Of a DNA stretch of 64,000 nucleotides, positions 25,931 to 34,362 are shown piece by piece. Source of the stretch: Lachnospiraceae bacterium (lineage in GTDB: Bacteria > Bacillota > Clostridia > Lachnospirales > Lachnospiraceae); assembly GCA_025758065.1 (NCBI GenBank), contig CP107199.1, positions 2,081,501 to 2,145,500 on the forward strand, read 5' to 3'. Numbering within the stretch: position 1 is the stretch's first letter; every line of letters begins with the position of its first letter. The translations under genes and the position numbers were made by a program. Under the pieces are notes generated by a model, which was not told where the DNA came from, ran no database searches, and saw only the letters and a list, made by a program, of their open reading frames with translations.

Positions 25931-28252
25931 ATGGCATATACACAGATCAATCCTGCAACAGGAAAGAAATTCCGGCTGATAAGCGCTCCTGTTGTGAAAA
26001 AAGATGCGAAAGCATTGGTAACAGGTAAGCCGGTCTACACCGATGACCTGGCACCAAAGGACTGCCTGATCGTAAAAGTGCTTAGAAGTCCTTATGCCCA
26101 TGCGCTGATCGAAGAAATCGACTGTAAGGTTGCTTCCAGAGTTCCAGGGATCGAATGTATCCTTACATGGAAGGATGTTCCTCAGAAGCGTTTTACCATG
26201 GCTGGCCAGACCTATCCGGAGCCAAGTCCGTATGACCGCCTGATCCTGGATCAGAGAGTACGTTTTGTGGGAGATGCAGTGGCTATCATCGCAGGTGAGA
26301 CAGAAGCTGCGGTAGATCATGCAATGCGCCTTATTAAGGTGAAATATCAGGTTCTGGAGCCTGTTTTAGATATGCATGATTCAAAAGATGGAAAAATCCT
26401 GGTACATCCTGAGGATAACTGGAAAGCGCTGTGTAATGTGGGCGCTGATAATAAGAGAAACTTATGTGCCAGCGGCGGTGAGACCCACGGTGATCTGGAG
26501 GCAGCATTTGCAGGCTGCAGCCACATTGTGGAAAAAACATACCATACTAAGGCAAACCAGCAGGCCATGATGGAGACTTTCCGTGCATTTACTTATATGG
26601 ATGTATATGGACGTTTAAATGTAGTGGCTTCCACCCAGGTCCCTTTCCATGTGCGTCGTATCCTGGCTCATGCACTGGATGTATCAAAATCAAGGATTCG
26701 CGTTATCAAGCCAAGGATCGGTGGCGGTTTTGGTGCAAAGCAGACCGTAGTAGCAGAAGTTTATCCGGCGATCGTTACTATGAAGACCGGAAAACCGGCT
26801 AAGATCATTTACAGCCGTTATGAGTCCCAGATCGCATCTTCTCCACGTCATGAAATGGAGGTAAAGGTAAAGCTGGGCTGCGATGACAATGGTATTTTAC
26901 AGGCAATGGATGTGTATACATTGTCCAATACAGGTGCTTTTGGCGAACATGGACCGACTACAGTAGGTCTTTCAGGACACAAGTCTATTCCTTTGTACGG
27001 TACACCAAAGGCATTCCGCTTTGCTTATGATGTAGTTTATACCAACCGTATGTCCGCAGGTGCTTACCGCGGATATGGAGCAACCCAGGGTATTTTTGCT
27101 GTAGAGTCCGCTATAGACGAACTGGCAGCCCAGATGGGAATGAACCCCATTGAGCTTAGAAAGAAAAATATGATACGCCAGGGACAGGTGATGCCTGCTT
27201 ACTATGGCGAAACTGCCAACAGCTGTGCTCTGGACCGCTGTGTAGACAAGGCTATGGAAATGATCGGCTGGGATGAAAAGTATCCAAGAAAAGACATGGG
27301 AAATGGCAAAGTAAGGGCAGTAGGTCTGGCAATGGCAATGCAGGGCTCTGCTATTTCCGGCGTAGACGTAGGAAGCGTTACCATTAAGGTAAATGATGAC
27401 GGCTTTTACAGTATGACAATTGGTGCATCTGATATGGGAACCGGTTGTGATACCACACTGGCACAGGTAGCAGCAGAGTGCCTGGATTGTGAGCTGGATG
27501 ATATTGTGGTTTACGGCGTTGATACTGATATTTCCCCATATGACTCCGGTTCCTATGCTTCCAGTACTGCTTATCTGACAGGTATGGCAGTAGTAAAGAC
27601 CTGTGAATCTTTGAAAAAGAAGATATTAAAGAAAGCAGCAGAATATCTGAATTGCTCAGAGGACGATCTGGAGTTTACTGGAAAGACAGTCCGCAGGTTG
27701 AATGCGCCTGAGGGAGAACAGGCGGAGATTACACTGAAGGATATCGGAAATAAAGCTATGTGCTTTAACGAGGAAGCTCTCCAGGCTACAGAGTCCCATA
27801 CTTCACCTGTTTCACCGCCACCATTTATGGCAGGTGCTGCAGAAGTGGAGATCGACAAGGAAACCGGTCATATCGAACTGATCCAGTTTGCAGCAGCAGT
27901 AGACTGTGGAACACCATTAAATGAAAATCTGGCCAGAGTACAGACAGAAGGCGGTCTGGCACAGGGAATTGGCATGGCAATGTATGAGGATGTAACTTAT
28001 TCCGACCAGGGACGTGTCCATGAAAACTCCTTCATGCAGTACAAAGTACCAAGCCGTCTGGACATCGGAAAAGTCCAGGTAGAATTTGAATGCAGCTACG
28101 AGCCTACGGGCCCGTTTGGTGCAAAATCCATTGGTGAGATCGTTATCAATACCCCATCTCCAGCTATTGCAAATGCGGTATATAATGCAGTCGGTGTCAG
28201 GATCAGGGAACTGCCTATTACAGATGAGAAGATCTTTATGGGGATGAAATAA
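25931..28252 (+). CDS. Molybdenum hydroxylase, molybdopterin-binding catalytic subunit
   Basis: This 773-residue protein matches the catalytic subunit of the xanthine dehydrogenase family. GGGFGAKQ (about residue 263) is the first Mo-cofactor loop, GAYRGYGATQG (about 377) the second, and GPFGAKSIGEI near the C-terminus carries the catalytic Glu that deprotonates the Mo-OH. The N-terminal 'hammerhead' domain contains VTGKPVYTDDL. These enzymes hydroxylate purines, nicotinate or other N-heterocycles with water-derived oxygen. Xanthine or hypoxanthine is the default guess, but no purine genes are adjacent. No Mo-cofactor maturation genes are adjacent either. Confidence 0.88.
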   Translation: MAYTQINPATGKKFRLISAPVVKKDAKALVTGKPVYTDDLAPKDCLIVKVLRSPYAHALIEEIDCKVASRVPGIECILTWKDVPQKRFTMAGQTYPEPSPYDRLILDQRVRFVGDAVAIIAGETEAAVDHAMRLIKVKYQVLEPVLDMHDSKDGKILVHPEDNWKALCNVGADNKRNLCASGGETHGDLEAAFAGCSHIVEKTYHTKANQQAMMETFRAFTYMDVYGRLNVVASTQVPFHVRRILAHALDVSKSRIRVIKPRIGGGFGAKQTVVAEVYPAIVTMKTGKPAKIIYSRYESQIASSPRHEMEVKVKLGCDDNGILQAMDVYTLSNTGAFGEHGPTTVGLSGHKSIPLYGTPKAFRFAYDVVYTNRMSAGAYRGYGATQGIFAVESAIDELAAQMGMNPIELRKKNMIRQGQVMPAYYGETANSCALDRCVDKAMEMIGWDEKYPRKDMGNGKVRAVGLAMAMQGSAISGVDVGSVTIKVNDDGFYSMTIGASDMGTGCDTTLAQVAAECLDCELDDIVVYGVDTDISPYDSGSYASSTAYLTGMAVVKTCESLKKKILKKAAEYLNCSEDDLEFTGKTVRRLNAPEGEQAEITLKDIGNKAMCFNEEALQATESHTSPVSPPPFMAGAAEVEIDKETGHIELIQFAAAVDCGTPLNENLARVQTEGGLAQGIGMAMYEDVTYSDQGRVHENSFMQYKVPSRLDIGKVQVEFECSYEPTGPFGAKSIGEIVINTPSPAIANAVYNAVGVRIRELPITDEKIFMGMK

Positions 28253-28336
28253 GCTGCCTGTAATAGCATGCAGTGAAGCGCGTAAGCGAATGGCTTGTGA
28301 GTGCAGGATGAACTCATAAGTGTAATAATAGAGCAT

Positions 28337-28412
28337 AAAAAGCCAGCCTTGCAGGCAAGAGGCATGAGTACATAAATGTGTATAAATGCAGCCTGTGAGG
28401 CTGGTTTTTTGT
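28337..28412 (+). terminator. Long terminator after the molybdenum hydroxylase operon
   Basis: AAAAGCCAGCCTTGCAGGC and GCCTGTGAGGCTGGTTTTTT pair with few mismatches around a loop of about 30 bases. From its end to the next promoter (28623) I see nothing but AT-rich sequence. Confidence 0.8.
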
Positions 28413-28622
28413 AGGGAAAAATGTAGTAGATTTTTGTAAATTTTAATGTTATACTGTAATTACATTTATCAGTCAGAAATAATGATATTCTAAAAATATG
28501 TAACGCTATATGTGTTTCATATCTGTATTCGGGCAGATTCTGCCAAAAATCACATGGGCTTTATTGAAAGACAGGTTTAAAGATCAGTATAATTTTGTTT
28601 TAAAACAGGCAGGGGGAATATA

Positions 28623-28651
28623 TTGAAATCTGCAATTGGATTTCGTATAAT
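28623..28651 (+). promoter_or_regulatory. Sigma-A promoter for the Rpn-type gene
   Basis: TTGAAA (28623-28628), a 17-base spacer and a perfect TATAAT (28646-28651), about 50 bases before the start codon. Confidence 0.8.
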
Positions 28652-28703
28652 AGATGTTAGAAACTTCCCTTTTGCTTTGCAGTAGAAAGAAAGGGGAGAA
28701 TAA

Positions 28704-29702
28704 ATGGGAACAAGAGATATAGAAACAGCTGTGTTTTTTGATGATGACAGGCGGTATGCGGACTTGTTAAATGGCTATATTTTTGATGGAAAGCAGATTG
28801 TAACAGAAAAACAGTTTTATAGCCAGGATACAAGAGAGGTAGGAAAGTCACGCAGGGGCAGCCTGACTGTGAAAAAGAAGAAAAATATACAACGTTTTCG
28901 AGATGGAGTAAAAAGAGTAGCTTTTGGAACTTCATTTACGATCATTGCTCTGGAACATCAGGATAAGATTCATCGGGGAATGCCGGTACGTATTATGGTG
29001 GAAGATGCGTTATCTTATGACCGCCAGATGAAAAAGATACAAAAGCAAAACCGGGAAAAAGGTGTTTTGGATAAAAATGATTATATCAGCAGTCTGACAA
29101 GCACAGATGCTTTAACGCCAGTTATTACTATTGTAATCTATTATGGAGAAAAGCCATGGGATATAGCGAAAGATATTTATGAGATTTTGGACCATAAAAA
29201 TCTTCCAGAAGAGATAAAAATATTCATCAACCATTATCCAATCCATGTTTTAGATGTTCGCCGATTTACAAATGAAGAATGTTTTAAAACAGATGTCAGA
29301 GAGGTATTCGGATTTATCAGGCGGTCCTCAGATAAAAAAGCGGTAGAACAATATTTAAAAGAACGAGAAAAACAGTTTGAAAACATAGACGAAGATGCCT
29401 ATGATCTTATTGCAGCAATGACAGATACAAAACAATTACAGCAAGTTAAAGAAAAGTATCGTAGTGAGGAAGGGGGAATTAACATGTGCAAAGGACTTCT
29501 TGATTGGGTAGAGGAGAGCAAAATGGAGGGTGAAAAGCAAGGAATGCGCAGGGGAATCACCCAGGGTAAAGCTGCAGGCGAATTGACCATTCTAAATTTA
29601 ATAACAGCCATGCAATTAGATGGCCGCACCAGCGAGATCACCCGTTTGTCATCAGAACCAGAATTTTTAGAAGGTATGAAAAAACATTATCATATACAGT
29701 AA
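28704..29702 (+). CDS. Rpn-family recombination-promoting nuclease / PD-(D/E)XK 'transposase'
   Basis: This 332-residue protein resembles the Rpn/YhgA group. It has an N-terminal DRRYADLLNGYIFDGKQ opening, a central nuclease-like region with IIALEHQDKIHRGMPVRIMVEDALSYDRQM (about 85-115) and VITIVIYYGEKPW (about 145), and a helical tail. The E-x-Q pair after a hydrophobic strand fits the PD-(D/E)XK fold, but motif I is less clear. Rpn proteins were described as RecA-independent recombination nucleases, and many copies occur in Lachnospiraceae. It is a monocistronic accessory gene with its own promoter and GAAAGGGGAG upstream of the ATG. Confidence 0.75.
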   Translation: MGTRDIETAVFFDDDRRYADLLNGYIFDGKQIVTEKQFYSQDTREVGKSRRGSLTVKKKKNIQRFRDGVKRVAFGTSFTIIALEHQDKIHRGMPVRIMVEDALSYDRQMKKIQKQNREKGVLDKNDYISSLTSTDALTPVITIVIYYGEKPWDIAKDIYEILDHKNLPEEIKIFINHYPIHVLDVRRFTNEECFKTDVREVFGFIRRSSDKKAVEQYLKEREKQFENIDEDAYDLIAAMTDTKQLQQVKEKYRSEEGGINMCKGLLDWVEESKMEGEKQGMRRGITQGKAAGELTILNLITAMQLDGRTSEITRLSSEPEFLEGMKKHYHIQ

Positions 29703-29750
29703 GGAAATTGCCGCAAAGTGCTACAATAGTTTCATACCTAGATTTCCTTC

Positions 29751-29779
29751 TTGCATATACCCCTCAAACGTTGTATACT
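29751..29779 (+). promoter_or_regulatory. Sigma-A promoter for the second Nudix gene
   Basis: TTGCAT (29751-29756), a 17-base spacer and TATACT (29774-29779), 45 bases before the ATG. Confidence 0.65.
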
Positions 29780-29823
29780 AAAACCAGTTATTCAGATTCA
29801 CACCAAAACCGGGAGGAATTGCA

Positions 29824-30276
29824 ATGATTGAGGCAACGAGCTGCGGCGGTGTGGTTATATTTCGAGGGAAGATTCTGGTCCTGTATAAGAATTACAAGAA
29901 TAAATATGAGGGCTGGGTCCTGCCTAAGGGAACAGTAGAAGCTGGCGAAGAATACAAAGAAACGGCTCTTAGGGAAGTAAAAGAAGAGACCGGAGTAAGC
30001 GCTTCTATCATCAAGTACATTGGAAAGAGCCAGTACACCTTTAACACGCCTCAGGATGTGGTAGAAAAAGATGTACACTGGTATCTGATGATGGCTGACA
30101 GCTACTACAGTAAACCACAGCGGGAAGAATACTTTCTGGATTCCGGGTATTACAAATTTTATGAAGCATATCATCTGCTGAAGTTTTCCAATGAAAAGCA
30201 GATCCTTGAAAAGGCTTATAATGAATATCTGGACCTTAAAAGAAGTAATCTTTGGGGAAGCAAGAAGTATTTTTAA
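29824..30276 (+). CDS. Nudix hydrolase
   Basis: This 150-residue protein has an intact Nudix box: GTVEAGEEYKETALREVKEETGV (about residues 39-61), with G, E, REVKEE and G in consensus spacing. SCGGVVIF and GWVLPKG are the usual flanking strands. The architecture fits diadenosine polyphosphate or general NTP hydrolases, but substrate cannot be predicted. It is a single gene between its own promoter and a strong terminator, with GGGAGGAAT before the ATG. Confidence 0.85.
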   Translation: MIEATSCGGVVIFRGKILVLYKNYKNKYEGWVLPKGTVEAGEEYKETALREVKEETGVSASIIKYIGKSQYTFNTPQDVVEKDVHWYLMMADSYYSKPQREEYFLDSGYYKFYEAYHLLKFSNEKQILEKAYNEYLDLKRSNLWGSKKYF

Positions 30277-30298
30277 AAACAGAATAAGAAGAAGCTAA

Positions 30299-30347
30299 AA
30301 ACTGCTGTATACGAGAGTAATAGAACTGTATACAGCAGTTTTTTGTG
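30299..30347 (+). terminator. Terminator after the Nudix gene
   Basis: AACTGCTGTATAC and GTATACAGCAGTT form a perfect 13-bp stem with a loop of about 15 bases and a T6 tail. Confidence 0.92.
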
Positions 30348-30556
30348 CGTTTTGCACTCCCCGCAATTCTACTGAAATAATGCAGCGCAGGTTATCTGTG
30401 GGGGCGTATTCTATAACTTACAGTTATTAAATATATCAATAACCACCATTTCCATTATAGTACATCCTATGGTATACTACATATTAGTACAAAACACAGA
30501 AAATGCAGAAAAGCAAAACCCAGACAAGGCGGTTTTAAGAAAGGAATACATACATC

Positions 30557-31039
30557 ATGGCAAAAGGAACCATTTTTAAATTTCATAATGACCTTGATAC
30601 AGATCAGATCATCGCATCACAGTATCTGCTTTTACCAAATTTAGAAGAAATGAAGGAGCATGCTTTTGAGTCTTTAGATCCGGATTTTCCTAAAAAAGTT
30701 AAACCGGGAGATTTTGTTGTAGGTGGTGAAAACTTCGGATGCGGTTCTTCCAGAGAACAGGCACCAGGCGTTTTAAAAGCATTAGGTGTACAGGCTATCG
30801 TCGCAAAATCCTTTGCAAGGATTTTCTACAGAAATGCTATTAATATCGGACTTCCTGTTATTGTCTGTAAGGAGCTGCCGGATGAGGTAAAGACCGGCGA
30901 TACCATGGAACTTTCCATGTCAGATGGAACGGCCCAGGCAAATGGCAAGACCTATTCCTGCACCAAGTTGCCGGAATACATGCAGAATATTTTAAACCAG
31001 GGCGGACTGATCGCCTCATTAAACCGTGAGGAGGAATAG
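30557..31039 (+). CDS. Aconitase-family hydro-lyase, small subunit 1 (LeuD-like)
   Basis: This 160-residue swivelling domain is of the LeuD type. It has NDLDTDQIIASQYLLL near the N-terminus, the signature FGCGSSREQAP (about 60-70) and KSFARIFYRNAINIGLP (about 82-98). The substrate loop after the first Tyr-Leu reads YLLL, rather than the YLRT or YLVY described for archaeal homoaconitase and isopropylmalate isomerase. It pairs with the large subunit 4 bases downstream. Isopropylmalate isomerase is the default annotation, but no leuA or leuB is nearby, so the acid isomerised or hydrated is uncertain. Confidence 0.82.
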   Translation: MAKGTIFKFHNDLDTDQIIASQYLLLPNLEEMKEHAFESLDPDFPKKVKPGDFVVGGENFGCGSSREQAPGVLKALGVQAIVAKSFARIFYRNAINIGLPVIVCKELPDEVKTGDTMELSMSDGTAQANGKTYSCTKLPEYMQNILNQGGLIASLNREEE

Positions 31040-31043
31040 GAAA

Positions 31044-32297
31044 ATGGGAATGACGATCGCAGAAAAGATCATAGCGGCAGCAGCCGGCGTTGAAAGTGTA
31101 AAACCGGGAGATATCCATACTGTAACATTAGACCGTTTAATGAGTAATGATGGTACCACACATCTGACTGTGGACATGTACCGGAATAAATTAAAAAACC
31201 CACATATTGCTGATGCAAAAAAAGTGGTATTTATCGTAGACCACAACGTACCTTCAGATTGCCCGAAAACAGCAGCATCCCAGAAAAAAATGCGTGATTT
31301 TGCAAAAGAAAACAACATTGATTTCTGGGAAGGAAAAGGCGTCTGCCATCAGGTAATGATGGAAAATTATGTGTGTTCCGGTGAGCTGATCTTCGGGGCA
31401 GACAGCCATACCTGTTCCTATGGCGCTTTAGGCGCTTTTGGTACCGGCGTAGGATGTACGGATTTCCTTTATGGAATGGTAACTGGAAAATCCTGGGTAC
31501 TGGTTCCTGAAACTGTAAAGTTTAATCTGGTAGGAAAACTGCCGGAAGGTGTTTATGCAAGGGACCTGATCTTAACCATCATTGGAGAGATCGGTGCAAA
31601 CGGATGTAATTACCAGGTAATGGAATTTACCGGAGAAGGTGCAAAAAACTTAAGCATCAGTGAGCGTATGGTACTTTGCAATATGGCAGTAGAAGCAGGT
31701 GCAAAGACCGGCATTTTTGAGGCAGATGAAAAGGCATTAGAATATCTGGAAGCACATGGCAGAAAGCCAAAAGCTGTATACAAGAGTGATCCGGATGCAG
31801 TGTATGCGAGAGAATATACCTTTGACTTATCCAAAGTACGTCCTGTGGCTGCAAAACCTGATTTTGTGGATAATGTAGTTCCTGCAGAAGAAGTCCGTGG
31901 AATAAAGATCGACGAAGCATTCTTAGGTTCCTGCAACAATGGACGTATTGAAGATTTAAGAGTGGGTGCTTCTATTATCAAGGGCAAAAAAGTGGCAGAA
32001 AAGGTACGTTTCCTGGTAGTCCCTGCAAGCCAGACCGTTTACCGTCAGGCATTAAAGGAAGGTCTGATCGATATCTTTATGGAAGCAGGCGCTATTGTCA
32101 TGAACCCGAACTGCAGCGTATGCTGGGGAAGCTGTCAGGGCGTGATCGGTGAAAATGAAGTCCTGATCAGTACAGGTACCAGAAACTTCAAGGGCCGTGC
32201 AGGACATCCAAGCTCTAAGGTATATTTAGGCTCCGCAGCTACTGTTACTGCCTCTGCCATTGCAGGAGAGATCGCCCTGGCTGAAGACATAAAATAA
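31044..32297 (+). CDS. Aconitase-family hydro-lyase, large subunit 1 (LeuC-like)
   Basis: This 417-residue [4Fe-4S] dehydratase subunit has DSHTCSYGALGAFGTGVG (about 110), the cluster Cys in FLGSCNNGRIED (about 295) and the CxxC pair in NPNCSVCWGSCQG (about 355). The GSCNNGR and CSVCWGSC variants differ from canonical LeuC (GSCTNGR, CAMCLGMN). Length fits the archaeal-type LeuC/HacA/DmdA group, which includes 2,3-dimethylmalate dehydratase of nicotinate fermenters. ATG 31044 follows GAGGAGG; an earlier in-frame ATG at 31026 overlaps the small-subunit gene. It is translated with small subunit 1. Confidence 0.82.
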   Translation: MGMTIAEKIIAAAAGVESVKPGDIHTVTLDRLMSNDGTTHLTVDMYRNKLKNPHIADAKKVVFIVDHNVPSDCPKTAASQKKMRDFAKENNIDFWEGKGVCHQVMMENYVCSGELIFGADSHTCSYGALGAFGTGVGCTDFLYGMVTGKSWVLVPETVKFNLVGKLPEGVYARDLILTIIGEIGANGCNYQVMEFTGEGAKNLSISERMVLCNMAVEAGAKTGIFEADEKALEYLEAHGRKPKAVYKSDPDAVYAREYTFDLSKVRPVAAKPDFVDNVVPAEEVRGIKIDEAFLGSCNNGRIEDLRVGASIIKGKKVAEKVRFLVVPASQTVYRQALKEGLIDIFMEAGAIVMNPNCSVCWGSCQGVIGENEVLISTGTRNFKGRAGHPSSKVYLGSAATVTASAIAGEIALAEDIK

Positions 32298-32321
32298 TCG
32301 AAAATATGAGGATATTGGAAC

Positions 32322-32813
32322 ATGGATAAAATGATAGGAAAGGTATGGGTTTTGGGAGATGATATTGATACTGATATTATTATCCCCACTGAATACCTTG
32401 CATTAAAAACAATAGATGATATGAAGCAGTACGGATTTTCCCCGCTGCGCCCGGAGCTGGCAGACCAGATCAAACCGGGAGATATCATTGTTGCAGGAAA
32501 GAATTTTGGCTGCGGCTCTTCCAGAGAACAGGCACCGGAGATCATCAAGGCACTGGGAATCCAGTGTGTTATCGCAAAATCCTTTGCAAGGATCTTCTTT
32601 CGCAACTCCATTAACAACGGTCTGCTTCTTATTGAGCAGCCTACTCTCTATGATGACATCAAAGAGGGGGATACCATATCTGTTGTAATGAATGAACATG
32701 TTGATTATAATGGAAAAACATATCCCATCGCAGCTCTTCCGGAGAATCTGATGGACATTATCCGCGCAGGCGGTCTGGTAAAGGCTATGCGCAAACTGAA
32801 TGGTCTGGATTAG
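32322..32813 (+). CDS. Aconitase-family hydro-lyase, small subunit 2 (LeuD-like)
   Basis: This 163-residue paralogue of small subunit 1 has GDDIDTDIIIPTEYLAL, FGCGSSREQAPEIIKALG and KSFARIFFRNSINNGL. The substrate loop is YLAL, different again from both known archaeal patterns and from the first copy, which suggests the two complexes use different substrates. It starts 25 bases after large subunit 1 and 15 bases before large subunit 2, so all four genes look like one operon. Confidence 0.85.
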   Translation: MDKMIGKVWVLGDDIDTDIIIPTEYLALKTIDDMKQYGFSPLRPELADQIKPGDIIVAGKNFGCGSSREQAPEIIKALGIQCVIAKSFARIFFRNSINNGLLLIEQPTLYDDIKEGDTISVVMNEHVDYNGKTYPIAALPENLMDIIRAGGLVKAMRKLNGLD

Positions 32814-32827
32814 GAGGAGTGTAAGAA

Positions 32828-34072
32828 ATGGGAAAGACAGTAATTGAAAAGATCATAGAGCATAATACCGGCAAAGAAGTAAAGCCAGGTGATATTGTGA
32901 CTGTAAATGTGGACCGTGTGATGATCCACGATATATTTATCCCTTTTGTAGCAGAAAAATTCAGGGAAATGGGCTTTGGGAAGCTTTGGGATCCGGATAA
33001 AGTGGTTCTGATCTATGACCATCTGGTACCTGCAAGTCAGTTAGATGATACCAGACATTTCCATACTGGTGATGCTTTTGCTGAAAAATATGGCATGACC
33101 CACGTACATAGAAGCGATGGCATCTGCCACCAGCTGATGACAGAAGCAGGTTATGTAAAGCCAGGTGATATTGCATTTGGTACAGACAGCCATACCACTA
33201 CCTACGGCTGTGTAGGCGCCTTTTCTTCAGGTATCGGATATACAGAAATGGCAAGCATCTTAGGAACCGGAACCATGTGGATCAGGGTACCGGAGACTAT
33301 TAAAGTTGTGATCAATGGCAAATTGCCTGAAAATGTAATGTCAAAGGATGTTATTTTGCGTCTGATCGGTGATCTGGGCGCAGACGGCGCTACTTACAAG
33401 GCACTGGAATTTTCTGGAAGCGCAGTAGAGAATATGACAGTTGCCAGCCGTATGACCATTTCCAACATGGCCATTGAAGCAGGTGCTAAATGTGCACTGT
33501 TTACACCAGATGAAAAAACAGCAGAATACTGTGATATTACCTTAAATGATTATCAGAAGAGCCTGGCAGGCGATGCAGACGCTAACTACTGCAAGATAAT
33601 GGAATACAAGGCAGAGGATTTTGTACCTGTTATGGCATGTCCGTCCCAGGTAGACAAGATCCGCAATGTCAGCGAACTGGAAGGAACAGAGATCGACCAG
33701 GTATTTATCGGCTCCTGCACCAATGGCCGTTTAGAGGATCTGGCAGCAGCAGCTGAGGTTTTAAAGGGCAAGAAGGTAGCAGATTTTGTAAAACTGATCG
33801 TTACACCAGCCAGCCGTAAGATCTACAGACAGGCAGATGAAATGGGTATCCTGGATACACTGGCAGAAGCCGGTGCTATCATCACCCATCCCGGCTGTGG
33901 ACTGTGCTGCGGCAGAACCGGCGGCATCTTAACAGATGGTGAAAGAGTAGTTGCAACCAATAACCGCAACTTCTTAGGCCGTATGGGAACATCCAAGGTA
34001 CAGATCTATCTGGCTTCTCCAAAGACAGCAGCCAGTTGTGCTGTTGCGGGCAAGATTGTAAGTCCGCAGTAG
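32828..34072 (+). CDS. Aconitase-family hydro-lyase, large subunit 2 (LeuC-like)
   Basis: This 414-residue [4Fe-4S] dehydratase subunit has TDSHTTTYGCVGAFSSGIG (about 118), FIGSCTNGRLEDL (about 295) and HPGCGLCCGRTGG (about 355). The three cluster cysteines are present, and the extra Cys in CGLCCG is unusual. The CGLC form resembles DmdA/HacA-type proteins more than bacterial LeuC. AGGAGGAGTGTAAG precedes the ATG. It is the last gene of the four-gene operon and a terminator follows 40 bases later. Confidence 0.85.
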   Translation: MGKTVIEKIIEHNTGKEVKPGDIVTVNVDRVMIHDIFIPFVAEKFREMGFGKLWDPDKVVLIYDHLVPASQLDDTRHFHTGDAFAEKYGMTHVHRSDGICHQLMTEAGYVKPGDIAFGTDSHTTTYGCVGAFSSGIGYTEMASILGTGTMWIRVPETIKVVINGKLPENVMSKDVILRLIGDLGADGATYKALEFSGSAVENMTVASRMTISNMAIEAGAKCALFTPDEKTAEYCDITLNDYQKSLAGDADANYCKIMEYKAEDFVPVMACPSQVDKIRNVSELEGTEIDQVFIGSCTNGRLEDLAAAAEVLKGKKVADFVKLIVTPASRKIYRQADEMGILDTLAEAGAIITHPGCGLCCGRTGGILTDGERVVATNNRNFLGRMGTSKVQIYLASPKTAASCAVAGKIVSPQ

Positions 34073-34111
34073 AAAGATAAAAGAATTATAAAAAGCATAT
34101 AAGATAGATAA

Positions 34112-34148
34112 GAGCGTGTTTTTGGGAATGGAGACATGCTCTTTTTTA
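34112..34148 (+). terminator. Terminator after the hydro-lyase operon
   Basis: GAGCGTGT and ACATGCTC pair around a loop of about 12 bases and T6 follows. Confidence 0.85.
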
Positions 34149-34287
34149 TAATCAGGTTACAAAATTAATAAACGATTGCAAAATCCTCTTTGCTTTTGTA
34201 AAATATAGTTATAACTACAAGTGAAGTGACGATATATTTACAAAATGATCTTTCAGAGTTTCTCATGCGCCTGCTGTTTTGGCTGAT

Positions 34288-34340
34288 CATTGACAAAAAA
34301 TCCTTACAAAATCAGGCACAGGGAGACTCCGGGAGTACAT
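34288..34340. repeat. Family A element, right-half copy A5
   Basis: The run CATTGACAAAAAATCCTTAC through GACTCCGGGAGTACAT matches the right half and terminal repeat of A1. A poorly conserved left part may begin near 34250 (CTTTCAGAG). It lies just upstream of the GGDEF gene's ribosome binding site. Confidence 0.75.
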
Positions 34341-34362
34341 TAGACATAGAAGGGGGATGCCT

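Noticed and set aside
28704..29702. The Rpn-type gene as part of an insertion sequence
   Set aside because: No terminal inverted repeats or target duplication flank it, and it has its own promoter in ordinary intergenic sequence.
30557..34072. Naming the four genes leuCD
   Set aside because: No leucine genes are adjacent, there are two different copies, and the specificity loops do not match known isopropylmalate isomerases.
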